Of a stretch of 64,000 nucleotides of DNA, positions 48,601-55,421 are shown one piece after another. This DNA is from Ostrinia nubilalis. Lineage: Eukaryota > Arthropoda > Insecta > Lepidoptera > Crambidae. The notes below the pieces were generated by a model that saw only the letters and a program-made list of their open reading frames with translations, was not told the origin of the DNA and searched no databases. The stretch is taken from assembly GCF_963855985.1 (NCBI RefSeq), contig NC_087096.1:8122001-8186000 (forward strand), in the 5' to 3' direction. The translations under genes and the position numbers were made by a program. Every line of letters starts with the position of its first letter. The first letter of the stretch is position 1.

Positions 48601-51013
48601 CTCAAATCGTTGTTTTATATTGCTCTCCATAAAAATTCGACTGTCATGTGTACTGCCTCGCCATCTAGCCACTATATCCATTATTTTGAGGTCAGCATCA
48701 CAGACAACCTAAAATAAAAAAAACAGTATCCTGTAGGTAATCCATCCAATAATATAGTGTTGAATGTTGCTAAAATTTAGATCATACAAAGTAAAAATTA
48801 TAGACATTATTAAAACAAATCTTTCTCTGTTGTAAACTGTATAAAATCAAAATATATTTTACCTGAACATTCAGGGAATAATAGCCTTTTCTATTAATAT
48901 AGTACTGGGCCATGTCACCTCCGGTTTTTTTAATTTTAATGTGGGTGCAATCTATGGCTCCTATCACCCCAGGAAAATTTTTAATTGCTCTAAATTTGGC
49001 ACTAATTCTTTCCTGCTCTCCTATAGTGATAGGCATTTTGATGAAGGAATTTGCCTTATTCGCGATTGCATGCGCGACTCTGGCGCATATCCGGCTCACT
49101 GTCGGCTGACTTAGGCCATGGAGGTCACCAGCATCATCTTGTACCTGAAAATGTATGAAAATAATTATAGCAGCCACGACAAAGGGATAAAATAAAACAC
49201 TTTTTTGTGCTTACCTCACGACGTCCCCAACATCTTATGGCCACTAAAACTTGCAGTTCAGGACACGTGCCACCACCTCTAGCGCTCTGAACCAGATCAT
49301 CTTCCACCAAATCTATGATGGTGCGCACTGTGTCCTTATTGAACCTATATTTTATTTTAAAATTTAGGTCCCGCAAATCGAATGGGTTGCTTCGTTGGCG
49401 GTAGAGCTTTCTACGTCGCGCTGGGTCGGCATTATTGGCTAAATGCACAATTGCATTTATAGCATTCATTTTCACAAGCAAGGATCACAGCAAGGATATT
49501 TTGAATAAATAAACCAACGAAGTGACATTCATATGAAATGACATTTATAAAAGTTAGGTTAAAATAGGTTTATTAGAGCTTTAAACAAGGCCCGAGCTCT
49601 CGATAACTTATCACACAGTTATAAGAGGATTTTAGCGCTAAATGACGATTATGAATAACAATTTTTATCAAACGTTTTATAAACCTCTAATAAGCATTTG
49701 ATAAAATGTGAAAAATGATTATGAATAAGACCGTAGGTAGGTAGGTACCTACGCCCATGTCCCAGGATGTAAGTTTATTATAAACAAACTTAACTAGTAG
49801 GTACTTGCTTTACAATTTATGCTTAGGTAGGTAAGTATACCTACGTAATTTGATGTGCTGTTTTTTGGCGATACAATTTCATCAGATCTAGCGACACTTA
49901 CCTGCCTACCAAAATTAATCAAATCTCCTGTCCTATCTAAGCGAGATATACAAAAGGCGATAAAACTGGATCACCTTATCGCTGACCACGTGCACGATGC
50001 GGGGACCTTCATCAGCGCGCAGCGGTCGCACGCGCACCGCCACCTGTGTCAGAGAGTGGGGTCATGTCATATCACACATACGACACGAGTGATCTTCCGT
50101 AGCTACAGACAGATTAGCAGAGTTCTAACATTATCAACGGTACGTCATAGTTAGATGTGTTATATCTAAGATTAATTAAAGTGTAATTATTGTCTGAAAT
50201 TAACTTTTACCGCTATCGTAGTCGCAATCGTAAATGGTAATGGTAGTAACGACCACGATAAGGCAGTAAACCTTGAATCGATCAGAGGGCCTATACCTAC
50301 TTGCAAAAAATTTGCTGACCACATTATGTCCACAAGTATTAAGTTAATTTAAGACTCATTTTTAATAATCTTTAACCAACCAAAATTCCAATTTTGCTGG
50401 CAATGTTATACCTACTTTAATAAATTAATATTTCCAAAATAACAAGTACCTACCTACCTTATCATCGTTAATTAATTAATTAAAACACGTTTTTCTCTAA
50501 TGAAACGGAAGTGGGTAGGTACCTAAATGTTTTATTTTTTTATGAAATCTGCTATTGTAGAGCTGACTGAATTTACTTAATTGAAATTAGGTAGGTATAG
50601 GTACGTCCTACTGGATGACCAAACTGTTAGTGAATTAGGTAAATGAGAATCTTAGGACCTGCTCGAGAGATCTTTACTTCTTGGCATGGTGCCAAAAATT
50701 AGATTTGCTTGCAGTTCGTTGATATCGTCGTTTTGGCCTCAAATGAAGATGATGTTCGATAAAAGACATCTAAGTTAGTAAGCTGAATGCTAATCACGTT
50801 GATTTACGTACTCTTGAGTATACAGGGTGTTATTCGTATTGTATTATTTGGAATCGGTGCAATTCCTGGTTCTCAATCGGGTGCTTAATTGGTATGTAAG
50901 TTACTTAATTAAGAATGCAGAGAGTACAAAAAAAATATTACCATAAGTTTCTCCTCTGAAACAGTACGCACTCCATGCTGCCTGTCGGGAGTAGTCAGAT
51001 TGCTCTGAGTCAT
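13245..51013 (-). CDS. Kinesin-8 motor protein (KIF18/Klp67A-like), complete, 14 coding exons
   Basis: A microtubule plus-end-directed motor; kinesin-8 members control spindle and chromosome dynamics. Exons in transcription order: 51013-50942, 50043-49975, 35566-35456, 34949-34764, 20243-20002, 18746-18573, 17899-17734, 17651-17536, 17450-17089, 17029-16854, 15823-15610, 14770-14638, 14239-14108, 13335-13245. They sum to 2244 nt (747 residues) with every phase compatible. Motor domain: VAVRVRPL (25-32), HVVSDK, P-loop GATGAGKT (111-118), switch I NEHSSRGH (216-223), switch II DLAGSE (247-252), [10 protein letters not shown] and [11 protein letters not shown] coiled-coil stalk follows to about 650, then a serine- and proline-rich tail. 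[13 protein letters not shown] favours KIF18 over KIF19. Oddities: SSRGH instead of SSRSH, and a short loop after the P-loop. The junction of exons 9 and 10 is the least certain. Confidence 0.88.
14108..14239 (-). CDS. Kinesin exon 13: serine/glycine-rich tail
   Basis: Acceptor 'gtgttgtag', donor 'gttcat'. Encodes [20 protein letters not shown] and a basic proline-rich end ([13 protein letters not shown]). Supported by phase fit to both neighbours. Confidence 0.72.
14638..14770 (-). CDS. Kinesin exon 12: end of stalk
   Basis: Acceptor with a long pyrimidine tract ('tttttttttcag'), donor 'gtaggt'. Encodes [20 protein letters not shown] and [12 protein letters not shown]; phases fit on both sides. 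Confidence 0.82.
15171..15270 (-). pseudogene. Second, internally deleted copy of exon 11
   Basis: Begins with the exon end and splice junction and runs to 'gcgaggtcg', then jumps to 'ggcacaccagcgcc', which in the real exon lies over 100 bases further on. An ATC/ATG trinucleotide run follows at about 15322-15347. Confidence 0.65.
15349..15533 (-). pseudogene. Partial copy of kinesin exon 11 and its donor
   Basis: Matches 15569-15753 at an offset of 220 bases, with only a few differences. It holds the 3' part of exon 11, its 5' splice site and about 40 bases of intron, but no acceptor, so it cannot be a normal exon. A local tandem duplication, or an assembly artefact. Confidence 0.75.
15610..15823 (-). 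CDS. Kinesin exon 11: stalk
   Basis: Acceptor 'cgcatag', donor 'gttgat'. Encodes [20 protein letters not shown] and [16 protein letters not shown]. Two incomplete copies of this exon follow in the next intron. Confidence 0.85.
16592..16690. mobile_element. Short MITE with 31-bp inverted ends
   Basis: Arms 16592-16622 and 16660-16690 are reverse complements with one mismatch (gttttcaccat...). The whole unit is 99 bp and lies in kinesin intron 10. Confidence 0.75.
16854..17029 (-). CDS. Kinesin exon 10: coiled coil
   Basis: Encodes [20 protein letters not shown] and [18 protein letters not shown], then donor 'gtaaca'. Only the second AG of the 'cagag' acceptor keeps the frame open with the phase of exon 9; the first would create a stop. 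Strongly GC-rich. Confidence 0.8.
17089..17450 (-). CDS. Kinesin exon 9: stalk
   Basis: Acceptor 'atttaacag'. About 120 codons of charged helix ([40 protein letters not shown]). The donor is taken as 'gtaaaa' after ATAT (phase 1). Two other phase-1 GTs lie nearby, one upstream ('gtaaac' after VDG) and one downstream ('gtgtta' after ATCA); the ends may therefore differ by a few codons. Confidence 0.75.
17536..17651 (-). CDS. Kinesin exon 8: neck and start of coiled coil
   Basis: Acceptor 'aattttcag', donor 'gtagct'. Encodes [19 protein letters not shown] then [18 protein letters not shown], a heptad-rich neck. Confidence 0.85.
17734..17899 (-). CDS. Kinesin exon 7: end of motor domain
   Basis: Acceptor 'ggttctag', donor 'gtaaat'. 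Encodes [19 protein letters not shown] and [15 protein letters not shown], the last helix of the motor. Confidence 0.9.
18573..18746 (-). CDS. Kinesin exon 6: switch II and relay region
   Basis: Acceptor 'ttttttgacag', donor 'gtatgt'. Encodes [15 protein letters not shown] and [18 protein letters not shown]. Confidence 0.92.
18755..18960. repeat. Dispersed lepidopteran-style repeat fragment
   Basis: Contains 'gaccactagtggcactta' and 'gggccctaccagcgcctcg', phrases I associate with a common moth and butterfly interspersed repeat, next to an 'aaaatcaaaatc' run. Family not assigned. Lies in kinesin intron 5. Confidence 0.4.
19764..19983. mobile_element. MITE beside the exon 5 splice donor
   Basis: Ends are inverted (CAATGAGGGCTATCGTTTT and its complement). 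A subterminal inverted motif (gcgctcaccagtt) and a repeated 'tgacaggaccttactctaca' are inside. Its right end is 18 bases from the donor of kinesin exon 5. Confidence 0.75.
20002..20243 (-). CDS. Kinesin exon 5: switch I
   Basis: Acceptor 'tgtcttag', donor 'gtgagg'. Encodes [19 protein letters not shown] and [18 protein letters not shown] ends 18 bases into the following intron. Confidence 0.92.
20244..24325. other. Kinesin intron 4, part without recognised elements
   Basis: AT-rich intron. Slightly GC-rich patches at 22570-22650, 23430-23510 and 24000-24130 show no open frame with splice sites that I could support. Confidence 0.5.
24877..26815. mobile_element. Fold-back element with ~900-bp inverted arms
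   Basis: Arms 24877-25771 and 25913-26815 are near-complete reverse complements around a 141-bp loop. Ends read ATATACAACGTGTCCC. The arms carry diverged internal repeats (around 'aaacgaaacggcgga'). No transposase reading frame. It is absent from the matching place in the right arm of the large inverted repeat (near 39270), so it postdates the duplication or was removed there. Confidence 0.88.
26904..27084. mobile_element. 181-bp hairpin MITE (left-arm copy)
   Basis: Almost its whole length is an inverted repeat (AATGAGGGTTTTCGCGATTG at each end, loop near 26980-27005). The same MITE is at the mirrored position 39050-39230, so it was present before the arms were duplicated. Confidence 0.8.
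27494..27632 (+). mobile_element. Retroposed 3' fragment with (ATT)n tail
   Basis: About 139 bp ending 'cacaataaagttatt' and a run of ATT units. Missing from the mirrored site in the right arm ('gtgcccttattattcat' at about 38635-38655), so it inserted after the arms separated. LINE or SINE source not identified. Confidence 0.6.
28484..28722 (+). mobile_element. RTE-type retrotransposon tail (left arm, first)
   Basis: Encodes [18 protein letters not shown] and [10 protein letters not shown], then a stop region and a 'gaacgaacgaac' tail. Same family as 2860-3270. Confidence 0.7.
28913..29062 (+). mobile_element. RTE-type retrotransposon tail (left arm, second)
   Basis: Encodes [20 protein letters not shown] and SLGEAYVQ, stop, then a (GAT)n tail. 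More diverged than the first. Confidence 0.68.
29485..29830. repeat. Diverged direct repeat, about 180-bp unit
   Basis: Two head-to-tail copies share 'ataggagttt', 'gtgtcagatg', 'ttataaaagtgga' and 'gattcggct/tttggctgcg' in the same order. The mirrored pair is present in the right arm at about 36430-36780. Confidence 0.6.
30077..33133. other. Loop of the inverted repeat, intronic, no exon
   Basis: Part of kinesin intron 4 between the inverted-repeat arms. Apart from the composite repeat at 31482-32105 I see no gene. An 87-codon ORF at 32590-32853 lacks family features. Confidence 0.45.
31482..32105 (+). repeat. Composite dispersed repeat with tandem internal units and a (CAGA)n tract
   Basis: Starts 'actagcggccgactgtgac', a phrase typical of lepidopteran dispersed repeats. 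Contains three successive copies (the last partial) of a ~130-bp unit with 'cttacgcggtttag', 'aactcccgttcccgtg' and 'actaagctttaagtttact'. A 'cagacagacagaca' tract is at about 31968-31997. Confidence 0.6.
33134..33295 (+). mobile_element. RTE-type retrotransposon tail
   Basis: Encodes [20 protein letters not shown] and [11 protein letters not shown] with a stop at 33268-33270, followed by an 'agaagaagaaag' tail. The best preserved of the tails here. Confidence 0.72.
33811..34604. mobile_element. Non-autonomous DNA transposon, 43-bp inverted ends
   Basis: 33811-33853 and 34562-34604 are reverse complements with one mismatch (CTATAGTCTATCCAATATAG at the end). Direct GTA copies flank it (33808-33810 and 34605-34607), a likely 3-bp target duplication. 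No coding capacity. Lies 159 bp from kinesin exon 4. Confidence 0.8.
34764..34949 (-). CDS. Kinesin exon 4: P-loop
   Basis: Acceptor 'cgtttag', donor 'gtaagt'. 62 codons, phase 0 on both sides. Contains [17 protein letters not shown], the ATP-binding P-loop. The stretch after it goes directly to [10 protein letters not shown], shorter than the usual glycine/proline loop of kinesin-8. Confidence 0.92.
35456..35566 (-). CDS. Kinesin exon 3
   Basis: Acceptor 'ggtttttag', donor 'gtacgt'. 37 codons, phase 0 on both sides, and the first codon is ATG. Encodes [13 protein letters not shown] and [15 protein letters not shown] (the F-D-x-V-F region of kinesins). Confidence 0.87.
37205..37356 (-). mobile_element. 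RTE-type tail, mirrored copy of 28913-29062
   Basis: Same tail in the right arm, including the trinucleotide end at 37205-37222. Confidence 0.68.
37552..37788 (-). mobile_element. RTE-type tail, mirrored copy of 28484-28722
   Basis: Same tail in the right arm, with the GAAC-type end near 37552. A few base differences from the left copy. Confidence 0.68.
39050..39230. mobile_element. 181-bp hairpin MITE (right-arm copy)
   Basis: Mirror of 26904-27084; same ends and loop. Confidence 0.8.
39824..40264. other. Intronic spacer before the Harbinger element
   Basis: No gene or element recognised; part of kinesin intron 2. Confidence 0.5.
40728..41737 (+). CDS. Harbinger Myb/SANT-like DNA-binding protein, copy 1
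   Basis: In PIF/Harbinger elements this second protein binds the transposon ends and helps import the transposase into the nucleus. Exons 40728-40796, 40885-40994 and 41077-41737 join in phase to 279 residues. The trihelix Myb-like domain lies at about residues 15-95 ([20 protein letters not shown], then [13 protein letters not shown] and [10 protein letters not shown]). An acidic, E/N-rich middle follows, a basic nuclear-localisation-like KKKRK, and a predicted C-terminal coiled coil ([20 protein letters not shown]). It runs opposite to the kinesin. Reading frame intact. Residue Gln at the codon with base 41520 is Pro in copy 2. Confidence 0.85.
41822..42573. mobile_element. TA-flanked 752-bp Tc1/mariner-type MITE inside Harbinger copy 1
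   Basis: Inverted ends ATGATAGATCGCCCGG with TA on each side (41820-41821 and 42574-42575). Copy 2 has the uninterrupted site with a single TA near 47339-47340, which proves the exact boundaries. Contains several 'gtcctgc' subterminal motifs and a GC-rich patch at 42310-42410; no transposase. Confidence 0.9.
42692..42800 (+). repeat. Dispersed LINE-like fragment within Harbinger copy 1
   Basis: 'ctagctgttgcccacgact' and 'aggataaaaagaagcctat' are phrases of a common lepidopteran repeat. The same fragment sits at 47456-47564 in copy 2, so it travels with the element. Confidence 0.5.
43346..44705 (-). CDS. HARBI1-type DDE transposase, Harbinger copy 1
   Basis: Catalyses excision and insertion of the element. 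Exons 44705-44451, 44380-44099, 43944-43557 and 43476-43346 join in phase to 351 residues, the usual HARBI1 length. Start ATG at 44705 ([15 protein letters not shown]). An N-terminal helical region is followed by a helix-turn-helix-like [17 protein letters not shown]. The catalytic triad is Asp150 in GAIDCTH, Asp226 in LIGDSGY and Glu262 in [11 protein letters not shown]. Introns have GT/AG ends. All frames are open, so the protein may be functional. Confidence 0.9.
44970..45782. other. Spacer between the two Harbinger copies
   Basis: 813 bp of intron, holding one 350-bp element (45295-45644) and no gene. Confidence 0.6.
45295..45644. mobile_element. 350-bp MITE with G-rich patches
   Basis: Ends are inverted: GGGGTCATCCATAAAGTACG and the complementary 'cgtactttatggatggcccc'. 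G runs (seven to eight) lie near both ends with repeated 'tgtgaca' motifs. This is a widespread insect repeat style. Confidence 0.75.
46246..47255 (+). CDS. Harbinger Myb/SANT-like protein, copy 2
   Basis: Exons 46246-46314, 46403-46512 and 46595-47255, 279 residues. The only coding difference from copy 1 that I noticed is base 47038 (C here, A at 41520), Pro for Gln just before the KKKRK motif. Confidence 0.85.
48110..49469 (-). CDS. HARBI1-type DDE transposase, Harbinger copy 2
   Basis: Exons 49469-49215, 49144-48863, 48708-48321 and 48240-48110, 351 residues with Asp150, Asp226 and Glu262 all present. No difference from copy 1 was seen in the coding sequence by eye. Confidence 0.9.
49975..50043 (-). 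CDS. Kinesin exon 2: start of motor core
   Basis: Acceptor 'ctgacacag', donor 'gtgatc'. Encodes [20 protein letters not shown] then SDK, the first beta strand of a kinesin motor. Very GC-rich against its AT-rich surroundings. Confidence 0.88.
50044..50941. other. Kinesin intron 1
   Basis: AT-rich with several 'taggtaggta' runs; no element recognised. Confidence 0.6.
50942..51013 (-). CDS. Kinesin exon 1 (start codon)
   Basis: ATG at 51013-51011 opens [12 protein letters not shown] and ends SEEKLM before donor 'gtaata'. Phase 0 joins exactly to VAVRVRPL in exon 2, as in other kinesin-8 N-termini. Identified by phase fit and by position just before the motor core. Confidence 0.72.
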
Positions 51014-51827
51014 GGCATCACTAGTTTAGTCCACACTAACTTGATAGCACTTTCACCATGAAACTATCACGAGGATAATACGAAAACTTTATCACTCGGA
51101 AATTTTATACTAAAGCGTAAGAGTAATCAATCATTCTAAAAAATGAAGAGGTCAAGTCAGAACTTGACAGAAGTTGTAAGTGCGTTAATTAATTGACCAT
51201 AATAACGGACTGGTTGAAACGGTCTTCACCTTCGTGTCTTCACGTGGACTGAGCGTTGGTCAAAATACAACCTTCGCTTTGGGCGGTCGCTGGGGCAACA
51301 GCTAATCATCACAAATAAAACTTACATGCGCCCCTGTAGCACTCACTACGTTATTAAAGACATAAAAGATGCAATTAATTAGGGATCTCTTATTACTTTT
51401 TGTGGCACTGTTTCAAATAATTTAGCCATGATGAAACCCGAATTATGTGCCTACTCTTATTTGCGTGAACTCTATTTAACTACATTTCTAAGTCAACAGC
51501 ACATCAAACTATACATTTTTGTAACAAAATAGCCTGTATTACCATGAGATAAGACATAACTAACCTATTATTGCGTCGTCAGAGCGCCAGTTTTAATCGT
51601 GTAAAATAGTTTTATTGGTAGGTATGTTACTCTACTATAAGGAAGGGAGGTAAGGAAGTTTATATTGGAGGTTATTGTAAATTATTACATAATGTAACTA
51701 TTTTAAAACGAGCTGATTTATAATTATGGTAGTTTAATGTCATAGGTCATCTTTGAAACACAAATCCTGTGGCTGTATATTAAGGAGAGTAGGTAAGGAA
51801 AAAACACATATTTTATATAACTTTAAA
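51014..51827. other. Kinesin 5' flank and promoter region
   Basis: Lies between the kinesin start and the ELP6 3' end on the same strand. It should hold the kinesin 5' UTR and promoter. No TATA box or initiator could be assigned with confidence. Confidence 0.45.
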
Positions 51828-51833
51828 TTTATT
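51828..51833 (-). terminator. Candidate poly(A) signal for ELP6
   Basis: AATAAA on the minus strand about 50 bases after the ELP6 stop. Confidence 0.55.
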
Positions 51834-51884
51834 TAACAATATTTATGCAAATTACACTTTGATAAAAACAAAAAACTTCCAAAA

Positions 51885-52628
51885 TCAGACTGTACCTGGA
51901 GCAAATAATTTTACTCCTCTATCAAAGAGTTTAAACAAATATTTAACAGATCTTTGCTCTAGTGTAAACATATGTTCATCCTCAAATTTCATTCCTGGGT
52001 ACCTTATTATTAAATGGCCTGATACATCTGCACTTAGACCTGAAGGTAAATTTTCTATTTCCATTACAGTGTTTGCTTTATGAGATAATAAATTAGCCAT
52101 TAAATACGTCACATCATCTTCACTTGATATATTACAATGAAATAATACACAAGAGTTTTCTATGGTTCTACTTAGCTTGATAATATTGTTACTAAAACTA
52201 TTCACATCATTAAGAGAAAAATTAAGATCAAATAAATGTGATATTCCATCAAAAACAATATTAGTTACACTAGAAATTTCTTGCAACTTTTCTATCATCT
52301 GTTGCAACTTCATAAAGTGATTTTGTAGTGTATTCTGTTCATTGCTCATTAAGCCTGAGACAACTTCTTCCCCTAAATTGTAAAATAATACAGTGCCAGC
52401 GTCTACATATTTTTGTAGATTATAATTCATCTTTAGGCCTACTAGTTGATAGTGTCTTAAGGAATTATGGGTTGATATAATAATTACAACATTTTTATGC
52501 TTGATCCAGTGGCCCAAGAAAGAACTTACAATAAAAGAACTGTCACAGTGGTTGATTTCTTTCACCGCAATAATTTTATTAGGCGAATTTGTAACCAATC
52601 GAAGACTTGACAATAGATCTGAAGACAT
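51885..52628 (-). CDS. ELP6: Elongator complex protein 6
   Basis: Subunit of the Elp4-Elp5-Elp6 ring of Elongator, which supports modification of wobble uridine in tRNAs. A single open exon of 247 residues starts with MSSDLLSSLRLVTNSPNK. The fold is RecA-like without a Walker A motif, as in other Elp6 proteins. Seen: a hydrophobic strand NVVIIISTHNSLRHYQLVG after the first helix, VTNIVFDGISHLFDL in the position of Walker B, VSGHLIIRYPG, and a C-terminal strand ending KYLFKLFDRGVKLFAPGTV that parallels the 'SFFAKG' end of the vertebrate protein. Length agrees with the family (about 250-270). No intron is visible. It is on the same strand as the kinesin, 871 bp upstream of its start. Identity comes from pattern recall, not a search. 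Confidence 0.78.
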   Translation of the reverse strand: MSSDLLSSLRLVTNSPNKIIAVKEINHCDSSFIVSSFLGHWIKHKNVVIIISTHNSLRHYQLVGLKMNYNLQKYVDAGTVLFYNLGEEVVSGLMSNEQNTLQNHFMKLQQMIEKLQEISSVTNIVFDGISHLFDLNFSLNDVNSFSNNIIKLSRTIENSCVLFHCNISSEDDVTYLMANLLSHKANTVMEIENLPSGLSADVSGHLIIRYPGMKFEDEHMFTLEQRSVKYLFKLFDRGVKLFAPGTV

Positions 52629-53374
52629 TCTGAAACAATATTAGGCACACCTATTAATAAGTCTAATTTTAATATAATATAGACTGAAACGACCGTTATA
52701 CGTCACGCTCTCAATATGGACATTAAAAAAATGTGTCGCGTAATTTGCAGATAAACTCGCTGTGCCGTTCAGTCGGTCTTCGACTTCAGAGTTATAAGCA
52801 TTTCCGTGAATATTGCATAAGTGATTAAATGAAGTTCTGTTAAATTAGTTTTAAAAAATCATCCGCGTTTTAACAAAGGTAATAAAGTTTTTTTCTGCCT
52901 GTCTAGATTTCATAATAAACGAATCTAAAAAACTGTGTGAACTACTACAACTTTTAAAAATAAGTTACCTGTTTATCGAGAACTTTAGCACGTTCTCCTC
53001 TTTTTATAGAAAGATCAAATTAAATCGAACTTGTTTTAATTCTTGTTGTGTTGTATTCCTTTCACATGTTAAATGGAAGAAAATAACTAATTTTTCGAGG
53101 TTAAAAATTAACCAACCAAAATAACTTCATGCTGATGATGACGTTCATGACATGTGGATGACATCTGTCAGTCTTGTCATAATATGCATAGACTTGTTAA
53201 CCTATGGACTGATTGATTATACCTAAAATAACTAAAATATAATCTAGTTGGAATATAAAATGGCTGCCATCCATGTAGTTTTCCAATTTTAGAGTTAACT
53301 TTCCAAGTTTGTTGCTATATTTAACAAGAAATGAACAAAAATATTTCGGTGAGCATCGCTGATGACGTCACATG
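52629..53374. other. ELP6 upstream region
   Basis: No gene. A mildly GC-rich patch at about 52730-52800 could be near the promoter. Confidence 0.4.
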
Positions 53375-54083
53375 TAGAGATGGGTAGTGGGTAAAAACCC
53401 ATTTCACCCGATTGGGTTTAAACTGGGTGATTTGGGTAAAAACCCGGTTTTTACCCATTATCACCCATTCTGGTGGGTGAAAACAAAAATAGCGTTTTTT
53501 TAAAGTGAGAAGTGGTATTTGTTGCTAAGGGGGCGTTCTAGTGTTACGTAATGCAATCTGGGGGGAGAGGAGGTCTTGAAAAACGTTACAATGCGTTACA
53601 GTGGCGGAAGGGCGGTTCGATTTCAAGTTTTTAAGCAGAAGTACTTTGTAGTTGGTGTTGTTATTTGTAACTTTATACCGTAATGTCATCAAAGAGAGAG
53701 TTTGGCATCTTTGGCATCCCCCCCTCCATGTCCTTGCCATGATCACAAATTATTGTGTTCCTACTAAATTTCTTCTAAATCGGTTCAACGATTCTTGAAA
53801 TAACACCATTTTATAAAATAATTGGTCACATCATCATAACGTGATCAATTTTACGATTTGGCCACGATATAAATGCATATTAGTGTTAAATTTGACTTAT
53901 TACTTATTAATCAATAAACTTAAATGAGAAAAATTCAATAAAAATAAAGAAAAGATACCAATTAAAATAATTATAAAATTATTTGTTTTCACCCGGTGTA
54001 AACACCCACGGGTGGAATGAAACGGGTTTTTATTGGGTTTTTACCCTCATGTGGGTTTTTACCCGGGTGGAAACCCATCTCTA
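53375..54083. mobile_element. hAT-type non-autonomous element, 709 bp
   Basis: Ends TAGAGATGGGT and complementary ACCCATCTCTA. Exact 8-bp direct duplication GTCACATG at 53367-53374 and 54084-54091, the hAT signature. Both ends are full of 'gggtaaaaaccc' palindromic motifs. No transposase frame. Confidence 0.9.
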
Positions 54084-54139
54084 GTCACATGACATCATGT
54101 CAAGAGTAATGATAATGACTGAGGAAACAATAATCTAAC

Positions 54140-54300
54140 GCTGAGTTGCACACTTGCACCACCTAACTTTAACGGTAACCATGACGATAACCGGTGTTTT
54201 TTGTATGGAGTTTGACAGATTTTTGACGTTTGTCAAAGTTAAAATAAGATGGTGCATCCATGAAGCAATAGATAGCTTCATGGGTGCAATGCAACCCAGC
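54140..54300. mobile_element. 161-bp MITE
   Basis: Imperfect inverted ends: GCTGAGTTGCACACTTGCAC and complementary 'gggtgcaatgcaacccagc'. The interior contains 'tttgacgtttgtcaaagtta'. A common lepidopteran MITE style. Confidence 0.65.
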
Positions 54301-54600
54301 TTAAATCTTTTTTCCATGGAAACACCATCGGTTAGTAAAAAGAAACAAAGATCCTGTTTGTCATTAATATTTATCCAATAAAATTGCATAAGCATTAGAT
54401 CAGTAGGGCTTGTATTAATCGGCATAACTTAAACGTGCTCGGTACGTCGGTACATACATTACGCACACACTTACACTCATTCATTATAAATACACTCAGG
54501 CAATCAGCTGACAGGTTGTTGTGTGTATGTGTGTGTAGTTGTCAGCTGATTGCGGCCATTTTGTTTTCTTAAATCTTGTATGTATAGTTCCAAAATACTT

Positions 54601-54736
54601 AACTGTCCTATGCATGACATTGACAGTGAGGCGCCACCGTCAATACCGGATCGCTAGTTTCGATTTTTTCCATGTTGGAAACCATAAAGCTGAACGATGG
54701 TAGCGCCCCCCTGTCATTGAGTTTGGCGGGACAGTT
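54601..54736. mobile_element. 136-bp MITE
   Basis: Imperfect inverted ends starting AACTGTCC, with inner 'aggcgccacc' and 'tggtagcgcccccctgtca'. Confidence 0.55.
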
Positions 54737-55002
54737 CAGCGTGGGTCATCTATACTCGGCACAAGTCAGGTAGTTAGTGACGTTTCATGAAAATGTTGCC
54801 AGAATGAGTTCTGACCTGCAAACATTATCTATAATTTTTTTCATACGTCACCATGGGTAAGTTAGAAAGAGATAAACAGCTGTTTGTCATTAATTTGTCG
54901 ATTTAATATTTATTTGTTCAAGCAATTTTTGTATACATCAATATTTTCACTTTCAAGTACCTCCATGGTTTGAGTGTGTCAAAAATCGCATGCCTACTAC
55001 CT

Positions 55003-55169
55003 GAGCCCCGATTACGGTAATTTTTAACGTCTCCAATCCAGACACGCTTCTCGATTCTGCGATACGATTGGTCGTTCAACAGCGTACGTCAGCTGTTTTG
55101 ACCAATCGTATCGCAGAATCAGAAGCGCGTCTGGATTGGAAACGTTAAAAGTTACCGTAATCGGGGCTC
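55003..55169. mobile_element. 167-bp hairpin MITE
   Basis: Inverted arms of about 70 bp: GAGCCCCGATTACGGTAA at each end, with 'cgattctgcgatacgattgg' and its complement nearer the loop. Confidence 0.8.
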
Positions 55170-55219
55170 TGAAGCTGTACCTATTTTTATTTTCCTCATA
55201 CAAGTTCCGATAATTGGAG

Positions 55220-55421
55220 GCGTTTGGCCGAAAATAACGCTAGTAAGAAAAAATATGGCCTTTTAGCGGTAAATGCTATCACTGCTAAAAAATGTATGGG
55301 AAATTACTAAGGCTGAAATTCATTCATTTTTCATCCCCACCCCACTGTTTTTTTGACTTGACTTGGCTAATTTCCGCGCAGTGTAAATCCGCCATAACAA
55401 GCGCTATTTTCGGCCAAACGC
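55220..55421. mobile_element. 202-bp MITE
   Basis: Inverted ends GCGTTTGGCCGAAAATA-(a)-CGCT and 'agcgctattttcggccaaac'. No coding content. Confidence 0.65.

Larger units (their letters stand above)
45783..49733. mobile_element. PIF/Harbinger transposon, copy 2 (3951 bp)
   Basis: Same ends and gene content as copy 1 and the same orientation, but without the 752-bp insertion. Flanked by TAG on both sides (45780-45782 and 49734-49736), a 3-bp target duplication as expected for PIF/Harbinger. Confidence 0.93.

Noticed and set aside
49855..50154. 99-codon plus-strand ORF
   Set aside because: Overlaps kinesin exon 2 on the opposite strand and has no family features.
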